Source of the DNA: Bacillus pseudomycoides DSM 12442
GTDB taxonomy: Bacteria > Bacillota > Bacilli > Bacillales > Bacillaceae_G
Assembly: GCF_000161455.1 (NCBI RefSeq)
Contig: NZ_CM000745.1
Span: 4,375,745 to 4,434,859 of the forward strand
Reading direction: 5' to 3'
Length of the DNA: 59,115 nucleotides
Position 1 is the stretch's first letter, and each line of letters starts with the position of its first letter. Positions 27,136-36,055 of the stretch are shown here, one piece after another. The notes beneath the pieces were generated by a model that saw only the letters and a list, made by a program, of their open reading frames with translations, had not been told where the DNA came from and ran no database searches. The translations under genes and the position numbers were made by a program.

Positions 27136-27273
27136 TGGAGCGCCTGATATTCTGAACGAGCCGCTTCCGCTTTTCTTTTAATCCAGTTCTGCCTCCTAGC
27201 CCCTCATGTCTAAGAACCTTCCGCACAAGAAAGAACCTTAGCCAACGGGGCTGAACAGTCGGCGCCACTTTTC
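27136..27273. repeat. Family 3 dispersed repeat, copy 2
   Basis: It shares CATGTCTAAGAACCTTCC, CCTTAGCCAAC and a CTGAACAGTCGGCGCCACTTTT end with 24938-25100, and GAACGAGCCGCTTCC with the repeat at 16437-16563 (reverse orientation). It touches the secA stop codon. An AGCCCC/GGGGCT stem is possible. Confidence 0.6.
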
Positions 27274-27274
27274 C

Positions 27275-29785
27275 TTATTTCCCAATACCACAGCAGTTTT
27301 TATATTTCTTACCACTGCCACATTTGCATAGGTTGTTACGTCCTACTTGTTCACCTTTTACGACTGGTTTCTTTTTCACTTCTTCACCGTCATCTTTCGG
27401 ATGAACTGCTTCACCTTGAGCTACTTCTTGGCGCTCTAAGTTTTGTTCGATTTCTGCTTTCATAATGTAACGAGAAACCTCTTCTTCAATGGAAGCGATC
27501 ATGGATTCAAACATTGCGAATCCTTCCATTTGGTATTCACGAAGCGGGTCAATTTGACCGTAAGCACGTAAATGAATACCTTCACGAAGATGATCCATCG
27601 CATCGATATGATCCATCCATTTTGTATCTACAACGCGGAATACAACAACCTTTTCAAATTCACGCATTTGTTCTTCTGGTAGAAGTTTTTCTTTTTCATC
27701 ATAACGCTCTATTAATTTTGCAATGATTGGCTCGCTCATTTCTTCTGGTGCAAGACGACGTAATTCTTCTTCCTTAACATCACCTTCCTCAAGAAGGTTT
27801 GTATTTAAGTAGTCAATCAGACCTTTAATGTTCCAATCCTCTTCAATTTCCTCTTGCGTATGAAGGGCAACAGCACGTTCTACAGTAGATTTCATCATAC
27901 CTTCGATAATGCCTCGTAAGTTTTCAGATTCCATTACTTCTTGACGTTGCTTATAAATTACTTCACGTTGTTGGCGAAGTACATCGTCATACTGCAAGAG
28001 CTGTTTACGTGCATCGTAGTTGTTTCCTTCTACACGTTTTTGCGCAGATTCTACAGCACGAGATACCATTTTACTTTCGATTGGCTGTGAATCATCCATA
28101 CCAAGGCGATCCATCATCGCTTTCATATTATCTGCACCGAAGCGGCGCATTAATTCATCTTCCATTGATAAGTAGAACTGCGTCACACCAGGGTCTCCTT
28201 GACGACCAGAACGACCACGTAACTGATTATCAATACGACGACTTTCATGACGTTCTGTACCGATAACCGCTAGGCCACCAGCTTCTTTTACACCTTCGCC
28301 TAGTTTAATATCCGTACCACGACCAGCCATGTTTGTCGCAATCGTTACAGAGCCTTTAAATCCTGCTTCTGTAATAATATCTGCTTCACGCGCATGGTTT
28401 TTCGCATTCAAGACGTTATGACGTACACCTTTACGTGTTAACATGTTTGAAATAAGTTCAGATGTTTCAATTGCAACTGTACCAACAAGAACTGGTTGCC
28501 CTTGCTTATGGCGTTTTACAATATCCTCAACAACCGCATTGAATTTTCCTTCCATCGTTTTGAAAATTAAATCGGCACGGTCATCACGAACAACTGGTCT
28601 GTTTGTTGGTATCACGATAACATTCATATTATAAATGTTACGGAATTCCTCTTCTTCCGTTTTCGCTGTACCAGTCATACCTGATAACTTTTCGTACATA
28701 CGGAAATAGTTTTGGAATGTAATGGTTGCTAATGTCATACTTTCATTTTGAATTTCTACGCCTTCTTTTGCTTCAATCGCTTGGTGTAAACCTTCACTAT
28801 AGCGGCGGCCTTTCATAAGACGACCAGTGAATTGGTCTACAATTACAATTTCGCCTTCTTGTACAACATAATCTGTATCGCGGTGCATTACAACGTGTGC
28901 ACGAAGCGCCTGATTAATATGGTGAAGAAGTGCAACGTGTTTTAAATCAAATAAGTTTTCAATATGGAAAGCTTTCTCTGCTCTCGTAATCCCGTCTTCT
29001 GTTAACATGACATTTTTCGTTTTCACGTCAAATGAGTAATCTTTTTCATTTTCTAACGTACGAATAAATGCATTTGCAAAGATATATAGTTCTGTTGATT
29101 TTTGTGCTTGTCCAGAAATGATAAGCGGCGTACGCGCTTCATCAACTAAAATGGAATCGACTTCATCAATGATTGCAAAATGAAGCGGACGCTGAACACG
29201 TTGCTCTTTATATAGCACCATGTTATCACGCAAATAGTCAAAACCAAGCTCGTTGTTTGTACTATATGTGATATCAGCAGCGTAAGCAGCTTGCTTTTCT
29301 TCACGTGACATGCTATTCAAGTTAATTCCTACTGTTAAGCCAAGGAACTCATGTAGTTGTCCCATTTCCCCTGCGTCACGCTGCGCTAAATATTCATTGA
29401 CTGTAACAACATGAACACCTTTACCTGTTAAAGCATTCAAATAAACCGGTAAAGTAGAAGTTAATGTTTTACCTTCCCCTGTTTTCATCTCAGAGATATT
29501 CCCTTCATGTAAGGCAATACCACCCATTAATTGCACAGGATAGGGGCGCATACCAAGAACGCGTGTCGCTGCTTCACGAACAACCGCAAAAGCTTCTGGT
29601 AATAAATCGTCTACTGTCTCGCCTTTCGTAAGACGCTCTTTAAATTCAATTGTTTTCCCTTTTAATTGTTCGTCAGTTAACGATTGAATCGATGATTCAA
29701 ACCCTTCTATTTGATCCACAGATTTCTGCATACGTTTAATTTGGCGCTGGTTTACATCAAACACCTTTTTTAAAATACCGATCAT
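27275..29785 (-). CDS. secA: Preprotein translocase ATPase SecA
   Basis: SecA is the motor that pushes unfolded preproteins through SecYEG. It has 836 aa, full length for SecA1. Walker A MKTGEGKT is near residue 100, Walker B IIDEVDSILVDEART near 207, and helicase motifs TNMAGRGTDI and GRSGRQGDPG follow. The C-terminal zinc-binding tail (CKCGSGKKYKNCC) that binds SecB-like partners or lipids is present, so this is the housekeeping SecA. RBS AGAGGAGCG. The order hpf-secA-prfB matches B. subtilis. Confidence 0.98.
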   Translation of the reverse strand: MIGILKKVFDVNQRQIKRMQKSVDQIEGFESSIQSLTDEQLKGKTIEFKERLTKGETVDDLLPEAFAVVREAATRVLGMRPYPVQLMGGIALHEGNISEMKTGEGKTLTSTLPVYLNALTGKGVHVVTVNEYLAQRDAGEMGQLHEFLGLTVGINLNSMSREEKQAAYAADITYSTNNELGFDYLRDNMVLYKEQRVQRPLHFAIIDEVDSILVDEARTPLIISGQAQKSTELYIFANAFIRTLENEKDYSFDVKTKNVMLTEDGITRAEKAFHIENLFDLKHVALLHHINQALRAHVVMHRDTDYVVQEGEIVIVDQFTGRLMKGRRYSEGLHQAIEAKEGVEIQNESMTLATITFQNYFRMYEKLSGMTGTAKTEEEEFRNIYNMNVIVIPTNRPVVRDDRADLIFKTMEGKFNAVVEDIVKRHKQGQPVLVGTVAIETSELISNMLTRKGVRHNVLNAKNHAREADIITEAGFKGSVTIATNMAGRGTDIKLGEGVKEAGGLAVIGTERHESRRIDNQLRGRSGRQGDPGVTQFYLSMEDELMRRFGADNMKAMMDRLGMDDSQPIESKMVSRAVESAQKRVEGNNYDARKQLLQYDDVLRQQREVIYKQRQEVMESENLRGIIEGMMKSTVERAVALHTQEEIEEDWNIKGLIDYLNTNLLEEGDVKEEELRRLAPEEMSEPIIAKLIERYDEKEKLLPEEQMREFEKVVVFRVVDTKWMDHIDAMDHLREGIHLRAYGQIDPLREYQMEGFAMFESMIASIEEEVSRYIMKAEIEQNLERQEVAQGEAVHPKDDGEEVKKKPVVKGEQVGRNNLCKCGSGKKYKNCCGIGK

Positions 29786-30160
29786 AGGAAATACGCTCCT
29801 CTTTTATTAAAATAAAACTTCCGATCGTGCTCTATATTTCTGCTCACTAATCAGTCGTTATAAAACGCAAATTTATTTTCTAGCATTTTCTCTCCTAATT
29901 AAAAAAACAAAAAAAGTATAAACCTAATGATAATTGTAACACTTGTTTTATAGCTATGACAACAACTGGCCAAACGCATAGCCTAAATTAGCTGAAATTT
30001 TGATTAATAGGCGTTTTATAGCGATTTCATCCTTTACTAAACTTCTTTGTTTCCTGTTCCATTCTGAGACAGCGGTATGTCTTCCCAAAAATAACAGAGT
30101 GAAAACTCAAAGACTTTCATATGTTTCATCAGTCTACACGTAAAACATTTTATAAACAAT
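29786..30160. other. Intergenic region between hpf and secA
   Basis: This AT-rich stretch has no gene. Around 30000-30110 there is a possible very degraded family 2 copy (TTTGATTAATAGGCGTTTT and later ATTCTGAGACAG). The secA promoter is presumably here but I could not pick it with confidence. Confidence 0.4.
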
Positions 30161-30193
30161 AAAAAAACGCAGCCTTTTACAGCTGCGTTCTTT
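30161..30193 (-). terminator. Terminator after hpf
   Basis: Stem AACGCAGC / GCTGCGTT with an 8-base loop is followed on the minus strand by seven T (30161-30167). Confidence 0.85.
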
Positions 30194-30198
30194 ACTTA

Positions 30199-30741
30199 TT
30201 ATTTTGTTTCAATTAATCCATATTTTCCATCTTTACGGCCATAGACAACATTAGTTTCATTTGTATCCGCATTTGTGAAGACGAAGAAGTTATGACCTAA
30301 CATATCCATTTGTAAAATGGCTTCTTCAACATCCATTGGTTTTAAATCAAATCGTTTTGTACGTACAAGCTCTAATTCATCCTCTTTCACTTCCTCCAAC
30401 GTTGCCGCTGGCTCTGTAAGGATAAATGCAGTTTTCGGAGAGCCTTTTTCACGTAATTTACGATTTACTTTTGTTTTATGTTTACGAATTTGTCGCTCAA
30501 CTTTATCAACCACTAAATCAATTGCAGCGTACATATCGCTATGAGTTTCTTCTGCACGAAGTAATAAATCTGTAAATGGGATTGTTACCTCGACACGTTG
30601 CTTGTCAGAGTATACTTTTAAATTAACTTTAACCTCTGGGAATGTATCAAAATAACGCTCTAATTTGCTAAGTTTTTTCTCTACATATTCCTTTAATGCT
30701 GGAGTTACTTCAATATTTTCACCACGAATGTTGAATTTCAT
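30199..30741 (-). CDS. hpf: Long-form ribosome hibernation promoting factor HPF
   Basis: The 180-aa cytoplasmic protein has an N-terminal ribosome-binding domain (MKFNIRGENIEVTPALKEYV, about 1-100), a linker, and a C-terminal dimerisation domain (RFDLKPMDVEEAILQMDMLG, about 125-180). Long HPF dimerises 70S ribosomes into 100S particles in stationary phase. In B. subtilis the gene (yvyD) is next to secA and is under sigma-B and sigma-H. The 660-bp upstream gap carries two repeats. Start is ATG behind AGGAGG. Confidence 0.96.
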   Translation of the reverse strand: MKFNIRGENIEVTPALKEYVEKKLSKLERYFDTFPEVKVNLKVYSDKQRVEVTIPFTDLLLRAEETHSDMYAAIDLVVDKVERQIRKHKTKVNRKLREKGSPKTAFILTEPAATLEEVKEDELELVRTKRFDLKPMDVEEAILQMDMLGHNFFVFTNADTNETNVVYGRKDGKYGLIETK

Positions 30742-30975
30742 AGATGAATTCCTCCTTTCAAGCCTATGTATACAATTTCGACAATGGCTTAAAAAATCCT
30801 GCTAACTTTTTTGAAAAAGTTAGGGAAATTGAAATTTTTTATCGTTTTTTGTTGAAAAGAAAAGATGCATCGTTTCTATTTACATTTTACCCTATTAACA
30901 TCGTAAATAACGAATATAAGTATGGACAATTCGTTACAGAAAAGAAACAACTTTTTGACAACATTTTTATCATTT

Positions 30976-31158
30976 GAACGGAAAGACCGACCGAAAACAC
31001 AACCATCTCTTTTAGGTGGGAGGGAGCATCCGCCCATGGCTAGTAGCGGGCAGGGACTTTTTTAGCCCCGTGCCATGTAAGAACACAAGGAGACAATGGG
31101 CGGAAGTCTCTGTTTGTCTTTCATAACCGTAATTTATGTGCCGTGAAATCAAATTAAA
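30976..31158 (+). repeat. Family 1 dispersed repeat (bcr1-like), copy C
   Basis: It begins GGAAAGACCGACC and contains AGGTGGGAGGGAGCATCC, CCCGTGCCATG, AATGGGCGGAAGTCTC and TCATAACCG. It lies head-to-tail with copy D, sharing the AAATTGAAAGAACC junction. Small minus-strand frames in it are not genes. Confidence 0.75.
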
Positions 31159-31349
31159 GTTATAAATTGAAAGAACCATATACAACCATTTCTTTTTGGT
31201 GAGAACGAGCGTCCGTCTTTGCATAAGAGCGGACAGGACTTTTTCCCCATGCCACGCAAAAAAAACAGAAGGGGACAATAGGTGAAAGTCTCCTTCTGTT
31301 CTTCATAGCCGCAATTTATATTTTGGAAGATCAAATTGAATATATATAA
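31155..31349 (+). repeat. Family 1 dispersed repeat (bcr1-like), copy D
   Basis: It follows copy C directly. Landmarks are TTTCTTTTTGGTGAG, CCCCATGCCACG, and a strong hairpin AACAGAAGGGGAC with GTCTCCTTCTGTT, ending in AATATATATAAA. It is upstream of cspC and hpf. Confidence 0.75.
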
Positions 31350-31401
31350 ACCGTTGCCACAACCCCAGCTCTATGTTTCTCACAAAACTCTTCGTTCGAA
31401 A

Positions 31402-31599
31402 TTATAATTTCACAACATTCGCTGCTTGTGGTCCACGCGCACCATCTACAATGTCAAATTCTACTTTTTGTCCCTCTTCTAACGACTTATACCCATCCTG
31501 TTGAATTGCAGAAAAATGAACAAAAACATCATCACCGTCTTCACGCTCGATAAACCCAAATCCTTTTTCTGCATTAAACCACTTTACTCTTCCTTGCAT
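31402..31599 (-). CDS. Cold-shock-type RNA chaperone (Csp family)
   Basis: The 65-aa protein is a single cold-shock domain with RNP1 KGFGFIE and RNP2 VFVHFS, the single-strand nucleic acid binding motifs. It would melt RNA structure and act as a transcription antiterminator. RBS GGGAATGG. It lies alone after the comF operon; which of the several B. cereus group Csp paralogues it is cannot be fixed here. Confidence 0.92.
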   Translation of the reverse strand: MQGRVKWFNAEKGFGFIEREDGDDVFVHFSAIQQDGYKSLEEGQKVEFDIVDGARGPQAANVVKL

Positions 31600-31725
31600 G
31601 TTCGTTCCATTCCCTTCACTCTAAAAATAAGGGCATTTACCCCATAATTTGACTATAACGAATGACAACATATCAAGTCAAAGAAGTCTTGTCGCCTTTT
31701 TATTGTATCTTTCGACATACATATA

Positions 31726-32430
31726 TTACCCACGGCAAAGAGTAAGGCTAGAAATTTTTCGAGCACCTGCATCATACAGGCACTTTGCAACTTGCCTAAC
31801 CGTAATTCCTGTCGTATACACATCATCAATGAGTAAAAGATGCTGCCCAATAAACATTTCTTCTTTGTGAAAATAAAAGGGATTCGCTACTGAAAGCCTC
31901 TCTATACGTTTCTTTTTACTTTGCTTTTCCGTGTCTTTTCTACTTAAAGATGTTTGTAGAAAACTAAGTGGTAAACAAGATGCTAACAATTCCGCTTGAT
32001 TAAAACCACGCTCGTATTCTCGCTCCTTACTAAGCGGAATCGGAATCATCGCATGACAGTCTGAAAAATACTTACGAAATGTAGCTACAAAGTGCGCATG
32101 AAAAATACGAACAAGCTCAGCATCCCCACGAAATTTAAACTGAGCTAATACTTCCTTCATCCAATCATTATAGACGTACACAGATCGATTTTTTATAGGT
32201 AGAAACTTTCTCTCTTCCTGCCATCTTACGCAATCCTTGCAAAGGTTACCTTCTCTATACTCCTCTGACAGAGACTCAAATGGTCTGCCGCAGTCATCAC
32301 AAATTTCTCCTATAATATAGGAAAGTTTCCGTTCACATCGCTCACATATACACCGCCTGTCAGACTGAATAAAAAAAGAATACCAGCTAACGCTTTCTGA
32401 AATAAAATCATGACAAAGTAGACAATGCAT
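31726..32430 (-). CDS. comFC: Competence protein ComFC (phosphoribosyltransferase-like)
   Basis: The 234-aa cytoplasmic protein has an N-terminal cysteine zinc motif (CLLC near the start, then CERC and CDDC) and a phosphoribosyltransferase fold with the PRPP loop LLIDDVYTTGIT near residue 190. It is needed for efficient transformation, with ComFA in single-strand DNA uptake. Its ATG shares the A of the comFA stop (TAATG), so translation is coupled. No comFB lies between, unlike in B. subtilis. Confidence 0.93.
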   Translation of the reverse strand: MHCLLCHDFISESVSWYSFFIQSDRRCICERCERKLSYIIGEICDDCGRPFESLSEEYREGNLCKDCVRWQEERKFLPIKNRSVYVYNDWMKEVLAQFKFRGDAELVRIFHAHFVATFRKYFSDCHAMIPIPLSKEREYERGFNQAELLASCLPLSFLQTSLSRKDTEKQSKKKRIERLSVANPFYFHKEEMFIGQHLLLIDDVYTTGITVRQVAKCLYDAGARKISSLTLCRG

Positions 32431-33776
32431 TAATGTATCAACCCTTCTTGCTTTGCCTTTTTATTCATAAATTGAATATGTTTTTTTGCGCGTATCATTG
32501 CTTCTGTTTTTCCATAATGAAAATAAAGAATATCACCATCTGGCCTGCGATGACTTCTGCCGGCCCTGCCAGCAATTTGTACAAGTGCACTTTCCGAAAA
32601 AATGACCTCTTCCGCCCCTAACACCGCTACTTGTAAATTCTCTACCGTCACGCCGCGTTCCAAAATCGTCGTCGTTACTAATAATGGGATATTTCCTTTT
32701 CGGAACGAAGCTACCTTTTCTTTTCGCTTTGGATCCTCAGCATGAACACCTTCAATGCGATCATCTAATTTTTTTAATAATACACTTACTTCATCAATAT
32801 AACGTACGTGAGGAACAAATAGAAAAATAGGAGATTGTTTAAGGAGATAATACTTTAGCCATTCAAAAACAACATGCGGGATTTCTTTTCGTTTTAACGC
32901 CTTTTTCCAATTACCGCACCACCGGAACCTTGGGACTGGCAAAGGCTGACGATGATAACGCCCCGGAATGATTACACCTTTTTGTTTACCACTCCATAGC
33001 TTACGTTTCCATGTTTCTTCCGGAGTTGCAGTTAAATAAATTTGCGCAGCTCGCTCTTTACTCGCTTGCTCTACTGCATGATGAAGCATCTTGTCCATCG
33101 CATATGGAAAAGCATCAATTTCATCCACAATCATAACATCAAATGCTCTATAATAACGAAGCAACTGGTGCGTTGTAGAAACGATGAGCCTTGCTTCCTT
33201 TTCACGGTCCAAACTACCACCATATAACGCAGCAATCGGTACATCTGGAAAAACAGTTTGCAAACGGGGTGCGAGCTCTAACACCACATCAGTCCGCGGC
33301 GTTGCAATACAAACCCGCTCGCCTTTTTGTAAAGCTTCATCTATACCATAAAAAAGCATCTCTGTCTTACCAGCTCCACATACTGCCCATATAAAAAAAG
33401 ATTCTTTTTGGTGTACTGCTTCTGTTACTCCGCTAGCTACTCTCTCCTGCCCAGCTGATAAATGGCCCTCCCACCGTAAAGGATTCGGCAAACTTTCCCA
33501 TACTACATCTCGTATATCTCGAACGAGCACTGTACATTCTCCCACTCGCCCCATCGTGATGCACTTTCGGCAATACGTGCACATTTGGTTGCATCGTTTA
33601 CATAGAAATGATGCAAATAACCGCGGTTCTGCATTTCCGCAGCGCTGACATACATAATGTGACGATTTCTTTATTACACCTCTTTCCAAAGAAATATCTC
33701 CTTGTCTTTCCAAACGATCTAGTTCATCTTTCGAAAATGGAAGTTCTTCTCGTAGCATTTGTCTTCCTACTAGCAT
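32430..33776 (-). CDS. comFA: DNA-uptake ATPase/helicase ComFA
   Basis: The 448-aa protein is a DEAD/DEAH-like ATPase that drives single-strand DNA import in competence. It has N-terminal zinc cysteines (CQRC, CKRC, CTYCRKC), Walker A GAGKTE, Walker B IVDEIDAFP, motif III LTATPEE and the C-terminal helicase motif QIAGRAGRS. I place the start at the ATG at 33776, behind TAGGGGGCG. The frame stays open up to 33854, but those codons lie in the family 1 repeat at 33790-33990 and are not gene. Competence in this group is not routinely observed, yet the gene looks intact. Confidence 0.92.
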   Translation of the reverse strand: MLVGRQMLREELPFSKDELDRLERQGDISLERGVIKKSSHYVCQRCGNAEPRLFASFLCKRCNQMCTYCRKCITMGRVGECTVLVRDIRDVVWESLPNPLRWEGHLSAGQERVASGVTEAVHQKESFFIWAVCGAGKTEMLFYGIDEALQKGERVCIATPRTDVVLELAPRLQTVFPDVPIAALYGGSLDREKEARLIVSTTHQLLRYYRAFDVMIVDEIDAFPYAMDKMLHHAVEQASKERAAQIYLTATPEETWKRKLWSGKQKGVIIPGRYHRQPLPVPRFRWCGNWKKALKRKEIPHVVFEWLKYYLLKQSPIFLFVPHVRYIDEVSVLLKKLDDRIEGVHAEDPKRKEKVASFRKGNIPLLVTTTILERGVTVENLQVAVLGAEEVIFSESALVQIAGRAGRSHRRPDGDILYFHYGKTEAMIRAKKHIQFMNKKAKQEGLIH

Positions 33777-33789
33777 AGTAACGCCCCCT

Positions 33790-33990
33790 ATATAAATCCG
33801 TTTTGATTTTTCAGCATATAAGTCGCGGTTATGAAAACAAAAGAAGTTCTCCACTCATTTTCTCCTTCTGTTTTTACTTGGCATGGGGCTAAAAAAGGCA
33901 CTGACCGCTCCTATCCATAAGCGGATACTCTCTCCCACCTAAAAGGAATGGTTTTATGTCGGTCTTTCTATGCGTATTTATATTTATATA
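33790..33990 (-). repeat. Family 1 dispersed repeat (bcr1-like), copy E
   Basis: This is in minus orientation, reading into comFA. It starts (minus) CTATATAAATATAAATACGC and ends GGATTTATATAGGGG, about 10 bases from the comFA ATG. All landmarks are present (GGTGGGAGAGAG, CCCCATGCCAAG, AATGAGTGGAG). The comFA 5' leader must come from or through it. Confidence 0.8.
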
Positions 33991-34028
33991 GCTCTACTAT
34001 AATCCTTTCTCTTTCTCTCGTAAAAAAC

Positions 34029-34076
34029 CAAAAAAGCCGATAACCTACTTTTAAAATAGTAAGCTATCGACTTTAT
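34029..34076 (-). terminator. Terminator of the NlpC/P60 gene
   Basis: A long stem (AAAGTCGATAGCTTACTA with TAGGTTATCGGCTTTT, one or two mismatches) ends in a T-run on the minus strand, just after the endopeptidase gene. Confidence 0.85.
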
Positions 34077-34102
34077 ACACATGTTTTATTTAGTTAAAAA
34101 TC

Positions 34103-35398
34103 TTATAATCTACCGTAACCTAAGAAATGAGCTTGGTTATAACTGCTATTTACGCTACCGCGAGTAACGCCTGTTTTCTCATCAGCAGCATGAATCATTT
34201 GACCGTTACCAATGTAAATTCCAACGTGAGATACACCTGCTCTGTAAGTACCTTGCAAGAAGATAAGGTCACCTGGTTGCGCTTCAGATGCGCTAATTTT
34301 TTGTACAGAACCCCATAAACTAGAAGTAGTTTGATGCCCTAATCCATACACATACGAGACTAAACCGCTGCAGTCAAATCCGCCGTTTGACGGTGAAGAG
34401 CTTCCCCATACATATTTCATACCAATTAAACTTTCCGCTTTTTCAATTACCCCACCTTTTGGAGCTGGTGCTGGTCTAGTTTCTTCTTTCTTAGCTTGTC
34501 CACCATTATTTGCAGGCGCTGGTGCTGGTGCTGGCTTAACATCTTCTTTCTTAGCTTGTTCACCATTATTTGCTGGTGCAGTTTGTTGTGCCGGTTGCTG
34601 AGCTTGCTCTGCTTGTTTCTTCGCAGCAGCTTCTTGCGCTGCTTTTTCTTGTGCTTCTTTTTCAGCTAGTTGTTGTAAGTATAATGCTTGCTTTTCAAGC
34701 TCTTTTAATTGACCCTCTGTGCTTGTCATGCTGTTTACAACTGTATCCATTTTACCGCTTAAATCGTTCACTGCTTCTTGTTTTTTCGCTTTTTCAGCAT
34801 CAAGTTCTTTCTTTGCAGTTTCGATTTTTACTTGCGCTTCTTTTAATTCTTTTTGTTTTTCTTTTACCGTTTCAACATCTTTTTTCACAGTTGCTTGATC
34901 TTGTTGTTGTGTTGTCATGATATCTTCATCAGATTCAAGAATTTTCGAAACAGAAGTTAAACGATCTACTAAATCTGCAATGTTTTTAGAGTTTACAACA
35001 ACTTCTGTTACAACGTTTGTATTTGGTTGCTCTTGAAGCGCTACTAAACGCTTTCTTAATAACTCTTCACGTTTTGCAATTTTCGTTTGTAAATCTGCAA
35101 TGTTTTGATTTTTCTTCTCGATTAATGCTTGTGTTTCTTCAACTTTTTTCGTTGTTTCATCAAGTTTTGCTGCATTTTCTTGAACAGACGTATCTAAATC
35201 TTGAACCGTTTTATTTAAGTCGGTCATTTGTTTTTGAAGCTCGTCACGTTCTTGTTGTTGCTTATGTAAAGTATCATTTTGTGTGTTAATTTGTGTTTTT
35301 ACATCCTCAATCTTTTCCGCAAATACATTTGGTGTTACCACTGAAAACATCATAAATCCTGCAGCCAATGCGCAAGATGCCATTTTTAGCTTTTTCAT
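34103..35398 (-). CDS. Secreted NlpC/P60 D,L-endopeptidase with N-terminal coiled coil (CwlO-like)
   Basis: The 431-aa protein has a Sec signal peptide ending near VFA, a long coiled coil (about 30-230, repeated EELQKQ/KVEETQ heptads), an Ala/Pro/Gln-rich linker with two copies of NNGxQAKKE, and a C-terminal NlpC/P60 domain: Cys343 in FDCSG, His391 in SHVGIY and His403 in IHAAD. Such enzymes cut D-Glu-mDAP bonds in peptidoglycan during elongation, with FtsEX as activator in B. subtilis. The start is the ATG at 35398, where the signal peptide begins, although its binding site is weak (AAGCGGTG). Confidence 0.9.
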   Translation of the reverse strand: MKKLKMASCALAAGFMMFSVVTPNVFAEKIEDVKTQINTQNDTLHKQQQERDELQKQMTDLNKTVQDLDTSVQENAAKLDETTKKVEETQALIEKKNQNIADLQTKIAKREELLRKRLVALQEQPNTNVVTEVVVNSKNIADLVDRLTSVSKILESDEDIMTTQQQDQATVKKDVETVKEKQKELKEAQVKIETAKKELDAEKAKKQEAVNDLSGKMDTVVNSMTSTEGQLKELEKQALYLQQLAEKEAQEKAAQEAAAKKQAEQAQQPAQQTAPANNGEQAKKEDVKPAPAPAPANNGGQAKKEETRPAPAPKGGVIEKAESLIGMKYVWGSSSPSNGGFDCSGLVSYVYGLGHQTTSSLWGSVQKISASEAQPGDLIFLQGTYRAGVSHVGIYIGNGQMIHAADEKTGVTRGSVNSSYNQAHFLGYGRL

Positions 35399-35615
35399 TT
35401 TGTTTTTACACCGCTTTCTTTTTTTCTTTTCCGTATATAATCTATTAAAATTTATACCATATTTCGGGAGATATTTTATCAATGTTACGATTTTGTAAAA
35501 TAAATGTAATATTACGTTTGTAATTTCCTGACATTTCCCTTCTAATCCTGTATTTTCTTGTAGAATCTTAAGGGAATCGCGCTGTTTTTTTGTACAATTG
35601 TCATACATTTGTTAT

Positions 35616-35651
35616 AAAAAAAAACACAAGGAACACTCCTTGTGCTTTTTT
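35616..35651 (-). terminator. Terminator after the HxlR gene
   Basis: An 8-bp stem CACAAGGA / TCCTTGTG has a 4-base loop and, on the minus strand, a run of T. It separates hxlR from the endopeptidase gene. Confidence 0.8.
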
Positions 35652-35674
35652 CTCTCTATTCATCGAACAATCTA

Positions 35675-35989
35675 TTATTTCACCCATTTTTCAGCCCAAT
35701 TTTGGACTTCATTCATAACACTTTCTAATGCTTTTCCCTTGTCTGTTAATCCGTATTCGATTCTAACAGGTACTTCTGGGTACACATTACGAACGACTAC
35801 ACCTTCACTCTCTAATTCTTTTAAACGCTCTGACAACATACGATCACTCATATTTGGGATAATATCCGCAATTTCTCTAAATCGCTTCGGCTCTTCTAAC
35901 AAAGATTTAATAATTAAACCCGTCCACTTTTTACTAAGAAGTGTAAAAGCCGACTCAAACTTTGGACATAAACAAGAATTATGCTCCAT
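35675..35989 (-). CDS. HxlR-family transcriptional regulator
   Basis: The 104-aa winged helix protein has the HxlR core (FTLLSKKWTGLIIKSLLEEPKRF, then MLSERLKELESEGVVVR). Two N-terminal cysteines (CLCP) are typical of redox- or electrophile-sensing HxlR proteins such as HypR/YodB, but are not proof of it. I take the ATG at 35989 with GGAGG 8 bases upstream rather than the GTG at 35998. It stands alone with its own terminator; the target gene is not obvious nearby. Confidence 0.88.
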   Translation of the reverse strand: MEHNSCLCPKFESAFTLLSKKWTGLIIKSLLEEPKRFREIADIIPNMSDRMLSERLKELESEGVVVRNVYPEVPVRIEYGLTDKGKALESVMNEVQNWAEKWVK

Positions 35990-36055
35990 ATGTTTCACCT
36001 CCTCTTTATTATAAAATAGTTTCTTATAAAAAGTAAGTAATAAAACTTTCCTTAT

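Noticed and set aside
31012..31334. Two minus-strand frames of 88 and 61 codons
   Set aside because: They lie inside the family 1 repeats C and D and recur only because the repeats do; similar frames occur in copies A, H and I.
33777..33854. A 26-residue N-terminal extension of ComFA
   Set aside because: These codons are in the family 1 repeat and are unlike ComFA; a good binding site precedes the ATG at 33776.
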